Positions 10,257 through 19,206 of a stretch of DNA of 64,000 bases are shown piece after piece. Numbering within the stretch: position 1 is the first letter of the stretch; each line of letters opens with the position of its first letter. Under the pieces are notes generated by a model. The model saw only the letters and a program-made list of their open reading frames with translations. It made no database searches and was not told the origin of the DNA. This stretch comes from Janthinobacterium sp. TB1-E2 (lineage in GTDB: Bacteria; Pseudomonadota; Gammaproteobacteria; Burkholderiales; Burkholderiaceae_D): the NCBI RefSeq assembly GCF_036885605.1, contig NZ_CP142523.1, positions 4,092,001-4,156,000 on the forward strand, read 5' to 3'. The position numbers were made by a program, and so were the translations under genes.

Positions 10257-13043
10257 TCAAGCCAGCTGCGCCAGCAAAGCGGCGGCCGCCATCACGTCCG
10301 TCGTGTCACGCCCCTGCCGGTAGCCCGCATGGACGGGAGCCAGCACGGCATGCGCGGCGGCGCGGCGGCCTTGCGCCTGCAGCACGGCCGCCAGGCTGGT
10401 GGCGCAGCGCAGCTCCCAGCCAGGCGCCTGCTGGCCCCTGGCCAGCCGCAGCGCTTCTTCCAGCTGCACCCGCACCGCTTCCAGGCCCGCCGTATCATCT
10501 TGCGCCAGCGCCCGCCAGCGGTGGTGCGCGTCGCGGCGCAGCACTTCCGGCGCGCTCCACGGCGCCAGGCCCATGCGCGCGCGCCGCAGCGCCTGGCTAT
10601 CGGCGGCCGCGTCGTGCAGGGTGGCCATCAGATCGACCTGTATCGGCCAGCTGCGCACCGACGGCCAGGGGAACTGCGCCAGCGCCTCGCCCCCGTCGAG
10701 CAGGCGCTGGTAGGCGGCGCCCCAGGCGCTCCAGTACAGCAAGCCATAGCGGGCCGCGTGCTCGCACAGCAGGCAAATCCACGCATGCGCCAGTTCCCGC
10801 TGCCCGCACCACAGGGCGACGGGAATGGCATTGATGGCCAGCGCCACGCACAGCGTGACGCCATTGTGCTCGAAGCCCACCGTCACCGCCTCGCGCGCCA
10901 GCGCCAGTGCGTCGTCGGGGCGGCCCTGCATCCACAGGCAGCGCGCCAGCGTGCCGCGCAGGCACACCTGGTGATCGGCCAGCAAGGCATTGTTGAAGCC
11001 GAGCTGCGCGGCACCCTCGGGATGCGCGAGCACCATGCGCGCCAGCGCCGCCGACTGCGCGTAGCGTCCCTGCACATACTCGCCCACGGAGCGCATGCGC
11101 GCCAGTACCAGCCGCATCGGCGCGTCATCGCGGGCCTCGCGCGCGTCGCACAGGACGGCAAGCTCGGTGGCGTAACTGTCGGCGCGCTGGAAATCGGCCA
11201 GCTTCAGGCAGCAGATCCACATGCCGCAAATCGCCTCACAGCGGCGGCTGCCATCGTCCGTGCGCATGGCCAGCGCATAACCGTGCTGGAACGAGCGCAG
11301 CATGGTGCCGGTGATGCCCTGCGTATGCAGCAGCAGGTGCGCCTGCGAGGCATGCAGCCGCATCTCGCTGTCCGGGTCGTCCAGCCCACGCGCGGCCATG
11401 CGCTCGAGCGCCCGCCCGACGCGCACGCGGTATTCGTCCATCAGCGACAGCTGGTAGAACAGGGTTTGCGCGGCCAGGGTCAGGGACACGCCCAACGCCA
11501 CGTCGCCCTCCTCGCCGAAAGCCCAGTCGATGGCGGCGCGCAGGTCGTCGACATGGCGGCCGTAGCGCGCGCTCCAGCTGGCCGGCGGCATGCTGCCCCA
11601 GTCGGCCGCGATGCGTTGGGCCAGGCCCAGGCAATGGCGCGCATGGCGCAGCAGCACGGCGCCCGCATCCCCGCCCGCCGACAGCAACGCGCCGGCATAG
11701 GCACGCGTGGTGTCGAGCAGCCGGTAATACACATGCTGGCCGCAAAACTCGATGCTGACGAGGGACTTGGCCGCCAGGTCGGCCAGGGTGTCGAACACGT
11801 CGCATCCGGCCACGGCGCTGGCCGACTCGAGGCGGAAGCGGCTCCTGAACACGCTCAGCGCCTGCAGCACCTGGCGCTCTTGCGCGTCGAGCAGGCCATA
11901 GCTCCAGTCCAGGGTGGCGCGCAGGGCCTGGTGGCGCAAGGGCATGTTGCGCGCGCCCCGCGTGAGCAAACGAAAGCGGTCATCAAGCTGGCGGCGCAAT
12001 TCGTGCAGGCCGAAATGGCCGATGCGACCGGCCGCCAACTCCAGCGCCAGCGGGATGCCATCGAGCCGCCGGCAGATGTCCACCACCACGGGCACGTCGG
12101 CGTCGGCCAGCACGAAAGCATCGTCGACGGCCGCGCAGCGTTCGCAAAACAGCTGCACTGCGGCGAAATGGCGCACTGCCGCCGCATCGGGCACGGCATC
12201 GGCCGGCGGCAATTCCAGCGCGGGCAGGCGCTGCAACTGCTCGCTGGTGAGGCGCAGCGGCTCGCGGCTGGTGGCCAGCACGTGCAGCAGCGGCGCACCC
12301 TTGAGCAAGGCGTCGGCCAGCGCGGCGGCCGCGCCGATCACGTGCTCGCAGTTATCGAGCACGATCAGCATGTGGCGCGGGCGCAGGTAGGCCAGCAGCA
12401 CCGGCATGGCGTCGTCGGCCGCCACGGCCACGCCCAGCGCCGTGGCCAGCGCCAGCGGCACCAGGCGCCCCTCGTCCAGCGGCGACAGGTCGACGAAACA
12501 CACGCCGTCGGCATAGCGGCGCAGCACGCGCGTGGCCAGGACGACGGCCAGCGTGGTCTTGCCGATGCCGCCCGGGCCGGCAATGCACAGCAGGCGCAAT
12601 TGCAGCAGCTGGTTGGCCATCGTCTGCAGCACCTCGGCGCGGCCCAGCATGCGCGTGAGCATGACGGGCAGGTTGTGCCGCGGCTCGGCGCCGGCCGCAC
12701 CGGGCGCCGGCCGGCCCGTGTGCGCCAGCGGCGCCAGGAAGCCGTAGCCGCGCCCGGGAATGGTGGTGATGTAGCGCTGGCCATCGCGGCCGTCACCGAG
12801 CGCCTTGCGCAGCGCCGCCAGATGCACGCGCAAGGTCGCGTCGTCGACCACGGCATTGGGCCAGACGATGGCCACCAGTTCATGCTTGTCGACGATGTCG
12901 CCGGCGCGCTCCAGCAGGGCCAGCAGCAAGTCCATGGCCCGGCTGCCCAGGCGCAGCGCGCGTTCGCCCTCGAACAGCACGCGCTCCAGCGGCAAAAGGC
13001 GAAACGGGCCGAAGACATAGGCCGGGGCAGGACTGTTTATCAT
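10257..13043 (-). CDS. Winged-helix/NTPase signal-transduction regulator with TPR-like C-terminus
   Basis: 928 residues. Residues about 8-105 form an OmpR/CadC-type winged helix (FGPFRLLP, ALRLGSRAMDLLLALLE, YITTIPGRGYGFLAP). A STAND/NB-ARC-like ATPase follows, with Walker A GPGGIGKTT (156-164), Walker B LIVLD (226-230) and the TSREPLRL sensor. The C-terminal half is alpha-helical, Ala/Leu/Arg-rich and tetratricopeptide-like, as in bacterial ATPase regulators of the AfsR/MalT class. There is no membrane segment and no receiver domain, so it is probably a cytoplasmic ATP-dependent switch sensing an unknown ligand. Target genes cannot be deduced. It is convergent with the lipase operon and 51 bp downstream of the EAL gene stop. 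Confidence 0.85.
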   Translation of the reverse strand: MINSPAPAYVFGPFRLLPLERVLFEGERALRLGSRAMDLLLALLERAGDIVDKHELVAIVWPNAVVDDATLRVHLAALRKALGDGRDGQRYITTIPGRGYGFLAPLAHTGRPAPGAAGAEPRHNLPVMLTRMLGRAEVLQTMANQLLQLRLLCIAGPGGIGKTTLAVVLATRVLRRYADGVCFVDLSPLDEGRLVPLALATALGVAVAADDAMPVLLAYLRPRHMLIVLDNCEHVIGAAAALADALLKGAPLLHVLATSREPLRLTSEQLQRLPALELPPADAVPDAAAVRHFAAVQLFCERCAAVDDAFVLADADVPVVVDICRRLDGIPLALELAAGRIGHFGLHELRRQLDDRFRLLTRGARNMPLRHQALRATLDWSYGLLDAQERQVLQALSVFRSRFRLESASAVAGCDVFDTLADLAAKSLVSIEFCGQHVYYRLLDTTRAYAGALLSAGGDAGAVLLRHARHCLGLAQRIAADWGSMPPASWSARYGRHVDDLRAAIDWAFGEEGDVALGVSLTLAAQTLFYQLSLMDEYRVRVGRALERMAARGLDDPDSEMRLHASQAHLLLHTQGITGTMLRSFQHGYALAMRTDDGSRRCEAICGMWICCLKLADFQRADSYATELAVLCDAREARDDAPMRLVLARMRSVGEYVQGRYAQSAALARMVLAHPEGAAQLGFNNALLADHQVCLRGTLARCLWMQGRPDDALALAREAVTVGFEHNGVTLCVALAINAIPVALWCGQRELAHAWICLLCEHAARYGLLYWSAWGAAYQRLLDGGEALAQFPWPSVRSWPIQVDLMATLHDAAADSQALRRARMGLAPWSAPEVLRRDAHHRWRALAQDDTAGLEAVRVQLEEALRLARGQQAPGWELRCATSLAAVLQAQGRRAAAHAVLAPVHAGYRQGRDTTDVMAAAALLAQLA

Positions 13044-13094
13044 TCTTGCGTGGGGGAGTAGGTGTTAAAGCACGCGGCTTGCAGTGGCCATATT

Positions 13095-13994
13095 CTACTG
13101 AGCATCCGCGCCATGCCGCATGGCGCCATGTTTCGGCACTGTTACAGGGCCGGCCGGCGCGCCAGCGGCCAGCAGCGCGGCCACGTCGGCCGCGGGCTCC
13201 GGGCGGTGCAGGTAAAAGCCCTGTACCTGGGGGCAGCCCAGCCGCCGCAGCTGCGCCAGCTGTTCACCGTTTTCCACGCCCTCGGCCAGCGCCTGCAAGC
13301 CCAGTCCCCGCGCCAGCGCCAGGGTCGAGGCGACGATGACAGTGTCACAATCTGCGCTGCCACCGCTGCCCAGGTCGTGGATGAAGGAGCGGTCAATCTT
13401 GATGGTATGAATCGGCAGCAGCCTGACATGGCTCAGGCCAGAATGGCCGGTGCCGTAATCGTCGAGCGAAATGGACAGGCCCAGCGCGCGCAGCCGGCGC
13501 AATCCCTGCGTCGCCTGCGCCATGTCGTCGATGCAGCAGCTTTCCGTCACTTCCAGCTCCAGCAGGCCGGGCGGAATGGCGTGACGCCGCAGGCAGCCCA
13601 GCACAAAATCGGGTAACTGCGGCTGGCACAGCTGGCGCGCCGAGACATTCACCGCGACCGGCACCACCGGCAGGCCCTGCGCGCGCCACTGCGCCAGCTG
13701 GCGGCAAGCGGCGTCGATGCCCCAGTTGCCCAGCGCGGCGATGACGTTCGTCCGCTCGGCCAGGCCGATGAATTCGTTCGGGTAGACGAGGCCGTGGCGC
13801 GGATGGTTCCAGCGCAGCAGCGCTTCCAGGCCGACCAGGCGCAGCCGCGCCGTATCGAACTTGCCCTGGTAATGAAAGCAGAATTCGCCGCCGACGATGG
13901 CCCTGTCCAGGCGCCCCTGCAACTCCCGGCTGCGCGCCGGCGCCCGGCACAGCAGCGCCAGCGCGCCGTGCCAGAACCTTGCCAGGCGCGCCAC
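13095..13994 (-). CDS. Stand-alone EAL domain cyclic-di-GMP phosphodiesterase
   Basis: 299 residues, essentially one EAL domain with no membrane or sensor domain. The catalytic set looks complete: EAL in GLEALLRW (57-59), Asn116 in VNVSARQ, the Glu of ELEVTES, the Asp pair 178-179 in LDDYGTG, Lys199 in KIDRSF, Glu238 in AEGVE and Gln258 near QVQGFYL. It should hydrolyse c-di-GMP to pGpG. Its GTG start overlaps the TAG stop of the upstream chemoreceptor gene by one base (13992-13996), so translation is probably coupled and its level tied to the receptor. Confidence 0.9.
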   Translation of the reverse strand: MARLARFWHGALALLCRAPARSRELQGRLDRAIVGGEFCFHYQGKFDTARLRLVGLEALLRWNHPRHGLVYPNEFIGLAERTNVIAALGNWGIDAACRQLAQWRAQGLPVVPVAVNVSARQLCQPQLPDFVLGCLRRHAIPPGLLELEVTESCCIDDMAQATQGLRRLRALGLSISLDDYGTGHSGLSHVRLLPIHTIKIDRSFIHDLGSGGSADCDTVIVASTLALARGLGLQALAEGVENGEQLAQLRRLGCPQVQGFYLHRPEPAADVAALLAAGAPAGPVTVPKHGAMRHGADAQ

Positions 13995-15589
13995 TAAGCC
14001 AGCAGGCGCGGCACGGCAGGCGCAGGGCGGCCCGCCAGAACCGCCGGCCCCTGGCGCAGGCGAAACACGCTGACCACCTGCAGCAGATTCGCCGCCTCGC
14101 CTTCCAGCGATTGCGACGCGGCCGCCGCTTCTTCCACCAGGGCCGCGTTCTGCTGCGTCACTTCATCCATCTGCACGACCGCCTGGCTGACCTGGCCGAT
14201 GCCCGTGCTTTGCTCGGCGCTGGCCGCCGTGATGTCGGCCACCATCTGGCTCACGCGCCCCACGGCCGCCACCACTTCCTGCATCGTGGCGCCGGCTTGC
14301 GCAACCAGCGCCGCGCCCGCGTCCACCTGCTGCGTCGAGGTGGCGATCAGGGCGCGGATATCGCGCGCCGCCGCCGCGCTGCGCTGCGCCAGGTTGCGCA
14401 CTTCCGTTGCCACGACGGCAAAGCCGCGCCCCTGCTCGCCCGCACGCGCCGCTTCCACGGCTGCGTTCAGGGCCAGGATATTCGTCTGGAAGGCCAGCAT
14501 GTCGATCACGCCGATGATGTCGGCGATCTGCGCAGACGAGGCGCTGATGGCGTCCATCGTATGGATCACCTGGCCCACGGCTTGCCCGCCGGCGCCGGCG
14601 ATGTTCGCCGCCTCGACGGCCAGCACGCTCGCATGGCGGGCATTGTCCGCGTTCTGCTGCACCGTGGAACTCAGTTCCTCCATGGCCGACGCGGTCTGTT
14701 CGAGCGAGCTGGCCTGCTCCTCGGTGCGCGAGGACAGGTCGATATTGCCGGCCGCGATCTGCGACGAGGCCGTGGCGATGGTGTCGGTGCCGCTGCGCAC
14801 GCGCTGCACGATGTCGAGCAGGTTGCCGTTCATGATGCACAGCGCGTCGAGCAGCTTGCCCGTTTCATCGCCGCCGTGACGGCCAAAGGCCGACGTCAGG
14901 TCGCCGGCGGCCACGGTCTGCGCCACGTTCAAGGCATGGCGCAGCGGATCGACGATGCTGCGCGTGACCAGCCAGGCGGTGACGAGCGAAAAGAGCACGG
15001 CCAGCGCGCTCAGCGCCAGCATCATGTTGCGCGCCGTCGTATATTCGTGATGCACCTGGTCGCCCGCCTCCTCCATCAGCGCATGCTGGTACGCGATCAG
15101 GCTTTCCAGCGCCGCCATGTAGCGCAACTGCTCGCCGCGCACCGTACCGAGCAGCAAACCGGTCGCTTCATCGCGCGCGCCCTCGTCCAGCAGGGCCAGT
15201 ACCTTGTCGCGCCCGCCGTTGAACGCGGCACGCGCCTGCGTCACGGCCGCCATCAGCTCGCGGCCCTGCGGCGACTGCACCGCCTTTTCCAGCTGCGCCA
15301 GTCCTTTTTCCGTGTCGCCGCCCGCCCTCGCGATGGTGGCGCGTTCCTGCGCCAGCTGCTGCGGTTCCGTCATCAAAAGCAGGTTGCGCGAGGAGCGCGC
15401 GATGATGTTGACATTCTTGATGATGTCGTTGGCCAGCACGGTTTTCGGATATTTGTCATCGATCACGTCGCGCATGCGCAGTTCCAGGCTGGACAGGCGC
15501 AGCATGCCCAGCACGGCGGTCGCCAGCAGCAGCAAGGTCAACAATGCAAAGGCACAGCGCAAGCGCGTGCCGATTTTCATATTTGCCAT
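13994..15589 (-). CDS. Methyl-accepting chemotaxis protein without C-terminal tether
   Basis: 531 residues from the ATG at 15589, which has AGAAGGA 11 bases upstream; the longer frame to 15625 lacks a good site. It has an N-terminal transmembrane helix, a helical periplasmic 4HB-like ligand domain, a second transmembrane helix ([19 protein letters not shown]), a HAMP domain, then the cytoplasmic signalling coiled coil. The hairpin tip reads [20 protein letters not shown], with [22 protein letters not shown] following. The protein ends PAVPRLLA, with no aromatic CheR-docking pentapeptide, unlike the next receptor. It is the first gene of a two-gene unit with the EAL protein and has a CRP-like site upstream. 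Confidence 0.93.
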   Translation of the reverse strand: MANMKIGTRLRCAFALLTLLLLATAVLGMLRLSSLELRMRDVIDDKYPKTVLANDIIKNVNIIARSSRNLLLMTEPQQLAQERATIARAGGDTEKGLAQLEKAVQSPQGRELMAAVTQARAAFNGGRDKVLALLDEGARDEATGLLLGTVRGEQLRYMAALESLIAYQHALMEEAGDQVHHEYTTARNMMLALSALAVLFSLVTAWLVTRSIVDPLRHALNVAQTVAAGDLTSAFGRHGGDETGKLLDALCIMNGNLLDIVQRVRSGTDTIATASSQIAAGNIDLSSRTEEQASSLEQTASAMEELSSTVQQNADNARHASVLAVEAANIAGAGGQAVGQVIHTMDAISASSAQIADIIGVIDMLAFQTNILALNAAVEAARAGEQGRGFAVVATEVRNLAQRSAAAARDIRALIATSTQQVDAGAALVAQAGATMQEVVAAVGRVSQMVADITAASAEQSTGIGQVSQAVVQMDEVTQQNAALVEEAAAASQSLEGEAANLLQVVSVFRLRQGPAVLAGRPAPAVPRLLA

Positions 15590-15750
15590 CTTTATTCGCA
15601 TCCTTCTGTGTGGTACATCGGTCATCGTGCCGGGCTCGCATGCAAGGCTGACGGCAATGGCTGCCGCCTGCCAGGTATGGCCGGACGCAGCAGGCGGAAG
15701 GGTCAGCCGGGATGTGGCCGAGGCGGGAACAAGGGCGGTACGGCTGGCAG

Positions 15751-15766
15751 TGTGAGTTATCTCACA
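15751..15766. promoter_or_regulatory. CRP/Vfr-like binding site upstream of the MCP-EAL unit
   Basis: TGTGAGTTATCTCACA is a perfect TGTGA-N6-TCACA palindrome, matching the CRP/Vfr family consensus, 162 bases upstream of the receptor ATG. The distance allows activation or repression of the MCP-EAL transcript. The identity of the binding protein is inferred from the motif alone. Confidence 0.6.
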
Positions 15767-15808
15767 AGCAATGTCGCGTTAAGTTTTGCAAAGATTTGCT
15801 TAGATGGC

Positions 15809-15840
15809 AAAACAGCTATTTTAATAACGCTGTTTTTTTA
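15809..15840. terminator. AT-rich hairpin with T-tract between the two chemoreceptor genes
   Basis: AAAACAGC and GCTGTTTT pair across a 12-base AT loop and are followed by more T on the plus strand; the minus strand also ends in T. It may be a second barrier behind the upstream receptor gene or part of the MCP-EAL promoter region. The direction is uncertain. Confidence 0.4.
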
Positions 15841-15867
15841 GTAAGTAGTAACCGCAGTGCGCGCATG

Positions 15868-15893
15868 TAAAAACGGCCGCGCAAGGCGGCCGT
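15868..15893 (-). terminator. Terminator of the upstream chemoreceptor gene
   Basis: On the minus strand ACGGCCGC and GCGGCCGT flank a 5-base loop and are followed by TTTTAC. It lies about 30 bases after the receptor stop codon. Confidence 0.75.
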
Positions 15894-15923
15894 CCGGTAG
15901 CGCCTGCGGGCGCCGTCAATCGA

Positions 15924-17699
15924 TCAAAACACTTCCCACTCGTCGTCGCGCGGCGCGCCCTGGCGCTGGGACGGCACGGCGTGCAGGGCCGGGCGGCCTG
16001 CGGCTGGGCGCGAAGCTTGTCCCGGTGCCGGACGCTTCAGCGCGGCGCTGGCCGCCACGGTGCGCGGCGCGGCCGGCTTTGCGTTTGTGTTTTCGTGCGC
16101 GGCAGGCGCCTGCGCGCCATCGAGCTTGAAGACGCTGACCACCTGGGCCAGCTGGCCCGATTGCTCCTGCAGCGATTCGGCCGCCGCGGCCGCCTCTTCC
16201 ACCAGGGCCGCGTTTTGCTGCGTCACCTGGTCCATCTGGCCGATGGCCTGGTTGATCTGGTCGATGCCCGAGCTTTGCTCCTGCGTCGCCAGGCTGATTT
16301 CCGCCATGATGTCCGTCACGCGCTGCACGCTGGAGACGATTTCAGCCATCGTGCTGCCCGCCTCGGCCACCAGCTTGCTGCCCGTGTCGACGGCCACGAC
16401 GGAGTCGCCGATCAGGGTCTTGATTTCCTTCGCTGCCGCCGCCGAACGTTGCGCCAAATTGCGCACTTCCGTCGCCACGACGGCGAAACCGCGTCCCTGC
16501 TCGCCCGCGCGCGCCGCTTCCACGGCGGCGTTGAGCGCCAGGATATTCGTCTGGAAGGCGATGCCGTCGATGACGGAAATGATGTCGACGATCTTGCGCG
16601 ACGAATCATTGATGGCGTCCATGGTCTCGACCACCTTGCCCACCACGGCGCCGCCCTTGACCGCCACGCCCGAGGCGTTCAGCGCCAGCTGGTTCGCCTG
16701 CTGGGCGTTGTCGGCGTTCTGCCGCACGGTCGACGTCAGTTCTTCCATCGACGACGCCGTCTCTTCCAGCGAACTGGCTTGCTCTTCCGTGCGTGAGGAC
16801 AGGTCCAGGTTGCCGCTGGCAATTTCCGACGACGCCGTGGCGATGGTCTCCGTGCCGCTGCGCACCTGGCCGACGATGCTGACCAGGCTGGAATTCATGT
16901 CTTTCAGCGCCCGCAGCAGCTGGCCCGTTTCTTCCGTCGTGTGCACCTCGATCTGGCTCGTCAGGTCGCCCGAAGCCACCGTCTGCGCCACTTTCACGGC
17001 CGCATTGATCGGCTGGGTGATGGCGCGCGTGATGTAGGCGGCGCAGCCGATGCCCAGCGCGGAGGCCAGCAAGCCGAGGATGACCATCAGGCTTTCCGAG
17101 CGGATCACGGCCGCGCTGCCATCCTTGACGCTGGCATCGGCCACGCCGTTATTGAGCTTGATGATTTCGTTGAGCGTGCCTTCGGCCTTGCCGAACAGCG
17201 CACGCGAATCCTGGTACTGCTTGTAGAACGCCGCGAACAACTCTTTCTGCCGCGGCTCGTCGCGGTTGTCGGCCAGCTGGCGCAGGATGGCGCGCACCTT
17301 GTCGTCATCGCCCTTCCAGGCCGCCCACTCGCCCTGGAAGCGCTGCCACAGCACGGCTTCCTCGGGGGTTTGCGGCAGCGGCTCGTACAGCTTGCGGCCC
17401 GCCTCGATATTCGTCCATGCCTTGGTGCGCAATTGCAGCGCTTCCGCGAACTTGTCCTGTGCCTGGTAATTGTTTTCATACATGGCGGCCGTCAGGGTGG
17501 CGGCGGCGACGGCCGTCTGGCCTTCGCTCATCATCATCAGGCCCTGGATCGACGGCAGGCGCACCACGCCGATTTCATTGACGGCGCGCCCGACGGTGGC
17601 GATGCCCGAATAGCCGCTGACGCCCACCACCAGCAAGGCCGTCATCATCACGGCGACAAGCGTCGCCAGCTTCCATTTGATCAGTAAATTCTTAAACAT
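15924..17699 (-). CDS. Methyl-accepting chemotaxis protein with CheR-docking tail
   Basis: 591 residues from the ATG at 17699, which follows AAGGA with 6-base spacing; 25 extra upstream codons are unlikely. Two transmembrane helices (about 10-32, and LMVILGLLASALGIGCAAYI) bracket a helical periplasmic 4HB-type sensor, followed by HAMP and the signalling coiled coil with the same tip sequence as the neighbouring receptor. The C-terminus is a long flexible Ala/Pro/Arg linker ending DDEWEVF, which fits the x-aromatic-x-x-aromatic CheR/CheB-docking pentapeptide. This receptor can therefore recruit the adaptation enzymes that the neighbouring one cannot tether. Confidence 0.94.
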   Translation of the reverse strand: MFKNLLIKWKLATLVAVMMTALLVVGVSGYSGIATVGRAVNEIGVVRLPSIQGLMMMSEGQTAVAAATLTAAMYENNYQAQDKFAEALQLRTKAWTNIEAGRKLYEPLPQTPEEAVLWQRFQGEWAAWKGDDDKVRAILRQLADNRDEPRQKELFAAFYKQYQDSRALFGKAEGTLNEIIKLNNGVADASVKDGSAAVIRSESLMVILGLLASALGIGCAAYITRAITQPINAAVKVAQTVASGDLTSQIEVHTTEETGQLLRALKDMNSSLVSIVGQVRSGTETIATASSEIASGNLDLSSRTEEQASSLEETASSMEELTSTVRQNADNAQQANQLALNASGVAVKGGAVVGKVVETMDAINDSSRKIVDIISVIDGIAFQTNILALNAAVEAARAGEQGRGFAVVATEVRNLAQRSAAAAKEIKTLIGDSVVAVDTGSKLVAEAGSTMAEIVSSVQRVTDIMAEISLATQEQSSGIDQINQAIGQMDQVTQQNAALVEEAAAAAESLQEQSGQLAQVVSVFKLDGAQAPAAHENTNAKPAAPRTVAASAALKRPAPGQASRPAAGRPALHAVPSQRQGAPRDDEWEVF

Positions 17700-18039
17700 G
17701 GCGAGGTCCTTTATAAAGTCACGAAGACTGCTGGCGAAGTCGGGGCTGGCATGTTCGAGTAAAACAGCTGACACTTGTATAAAGGTGGCGGGGATAAGGC
17801 GTACGCTTCGTTACAATTGGCGAGATTTCATAAGTGGAAGCATAGTGGAAAACAAGCGTGCTGGCTGTCAAATACTTGATACAAGACAAGATTTATTTCT
17901 TTACTGTGGCGCGTATTGCACATCGGTCAAAAAAAATGACAGGGCGCCCCGCTTTGGTGCAAAAAATCCCCGTGCCTCACTATTGGCTACGCAGTTGATA
18001 GTCGTATAAGATGAGCAACAAGCAAACAACAGGCAGACC
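17700..18039. promoter_or_regulatory. Divergent intergenic region, receptor gene and 5'-nucleotidase gene
   Basis: This 340-bp spacer separates divergent starts and should hold both promoters. It is AT-richer than the flanking genes. I find no clear sigma-28 type chemotaxis promoter, no strong hairpin and no convincing small gene. Confidence 0.35.
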
Positions 18040-18972
18040 ATGGCTTATCCTATCGAACACAAACTGGTGATCGGGGTCGCTTCCAGCGCCCTGTTCGACC
18101 TGGCCGAATCGCACCAGGTCTACCTCGACAACGGCCCAGAGGAGTACCGCAAGTACCAGGAAACGCATATCGACACGGTCCTGCCGCGCGGCGTGGCCTT
18201 CCCCTTCATCCGCCGTTTCCTGAACATCAACAAGCACTATCCGCGCCAGTCGCCCGTGGAAGTGGTGCTGTTTTCGCGCAATTCGCCGGAAACCGGCTTG
18301 CGCGTCATGCACTCGATCGCCCACTACGGCCTGGACATTTCACGCGCCGCCTTCATGACGGGCAAGTCGCCCTACCCCTACCTGCCCGCCTTCAACGCCT
18401 CGCTGTTCCTCAGCGCGAATGAAGGCGACGTGCGCAGCGCCCTGGCCTGCGACTACCCGGCCGGCCTGGTGCTGCCATCGCGCACGGAAGACGACGAGGA
18501 CGACGAGGAATTGCGCGTGGCCTTCGATTTCGACGGCGTGATCGCCGACGACGAAGCGGAAACCGTCTTCAAGCGCAACAACGACGTCGAAGAATTCCAC
18601 GCCCATGAAACCCTGAACGTGGGCACGCCGCACCGCCCCGGACCGCTGGCTGGCCTGTTCCAGAAGCTGGCCACGATGCAGCGCCTGGAAGAAAGGGCGC
18701 AGCGGCGCGACCCCGGCTATAAAAAGATCCTGCGCATCGCCATCATCACGGCGCGCAACGCGCCTTCGCACGAGAGAGTCGTGACGACCCTGAAAAGCTG
18801 GGGCGTGGCGGCCGACGAGACGTTTTTCCTGGGCGGCATGGACAAGTCGCGCGTGCTGGCCGTGTTCAAGCCGCATATCTTCTTCGACGACCAGTTGAGC
18901 CACCTCAAATCGGCGGGCGGCACGATACCGATGGTGCATGTTCCCTTCGGCGTTGCAAATATGCGCACATGA
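18040..18972 (+). CDS. Cytosolic 5'-nucleotidase I-like protein
   Basis: 310 residues matching the bacterial 5'-nucleotidase family related to eukaryotic cN-I (PF06189). Features are the N-terminal KLVIGVASSALFDL stretch, VEVVLFSRNSPETGLRV near residue 90, the HAD-like acidic motif VAFDFDGVIADDEAE near residue 165, and IITARNAPSHERVVTTLKSWGV and FFDDQLSHL further on. It should dephosphorylate nucleoside monophosphates in the cytoplasm. There is no signal peptide. It is apparently monocistronic, with 234 bp to mfd and no obvious terminator between. Confidence 0.85.
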   Translation: MAYPIEHKLVIGVASSALFDLAESHQVYLDNGPEEYRKYQETHIDTVLPRGVAFPFIRRFLNINKHYPRQSPVEVVLFSRNSPETGLRVMHSIAHYGLDISRAAFMTGKSPYPYLPAFNASLFLSANEGDVRSALACDYPAGLVLPSRTEDDEDDEELRVAFDFDGVIADDEAETVFKRNNDVEEFHAHETLNVGTPHRPGPLAGLFQKLATMQRLEERAQRRDPGYKKILRIAIITARNAPSHERVVTTLKSWGVAADETFFLGGMDKSRVLAVFKPHIFFDDQLSHLKSAGGTIPMVHVPFGVANMRT

Positions 18973-19114
18973 TAAAACCTGCTGCGCGTCGTGCTTTACG
19001 GCCTGCGATGCTCACTGCCTCGGCGGCCCCGTGCAAAGCACAGTTGCGCTTCTCGACCGCAAATCACTTCCGCTCGCGACGGTTTTCTCAAGCGCGGAGA
19101 TATAGGCGATGGTC

Positions 19115-19120
19115 TATAAT
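19115..19120 (+). promoter_or_regulatory. Putative -10 element for mfd
   Basis: A perfect TATAAT within GGTCTATAATCC lies 86 bases upstream of the mfd ATG. The -35 region is not convincing. Confidence 0.4.
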
Positions 19121-19206
19121 CCTGCCTGTCAGCGCCGTCACTGGCGGCGCGGCGCGCACCACAGCTGTCCCATTCAACTGCCTCTGCCACTAGTGTCATC
19201 GCCTGC

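Noticed and set aside
10329..13061. 910-codon frame antisense to the STAND regulator gene
   Set aside because: It lacks any recognisable domain and is dominated by Arg, Gln and His; the sense frame has Walker and winged-helix motifs.
17700..18039. Sigma-28 promoter for the chemoreceptor gene
   Set aside because: No TAAA-N15-GCCGATAA-like match was found on the minus strand.
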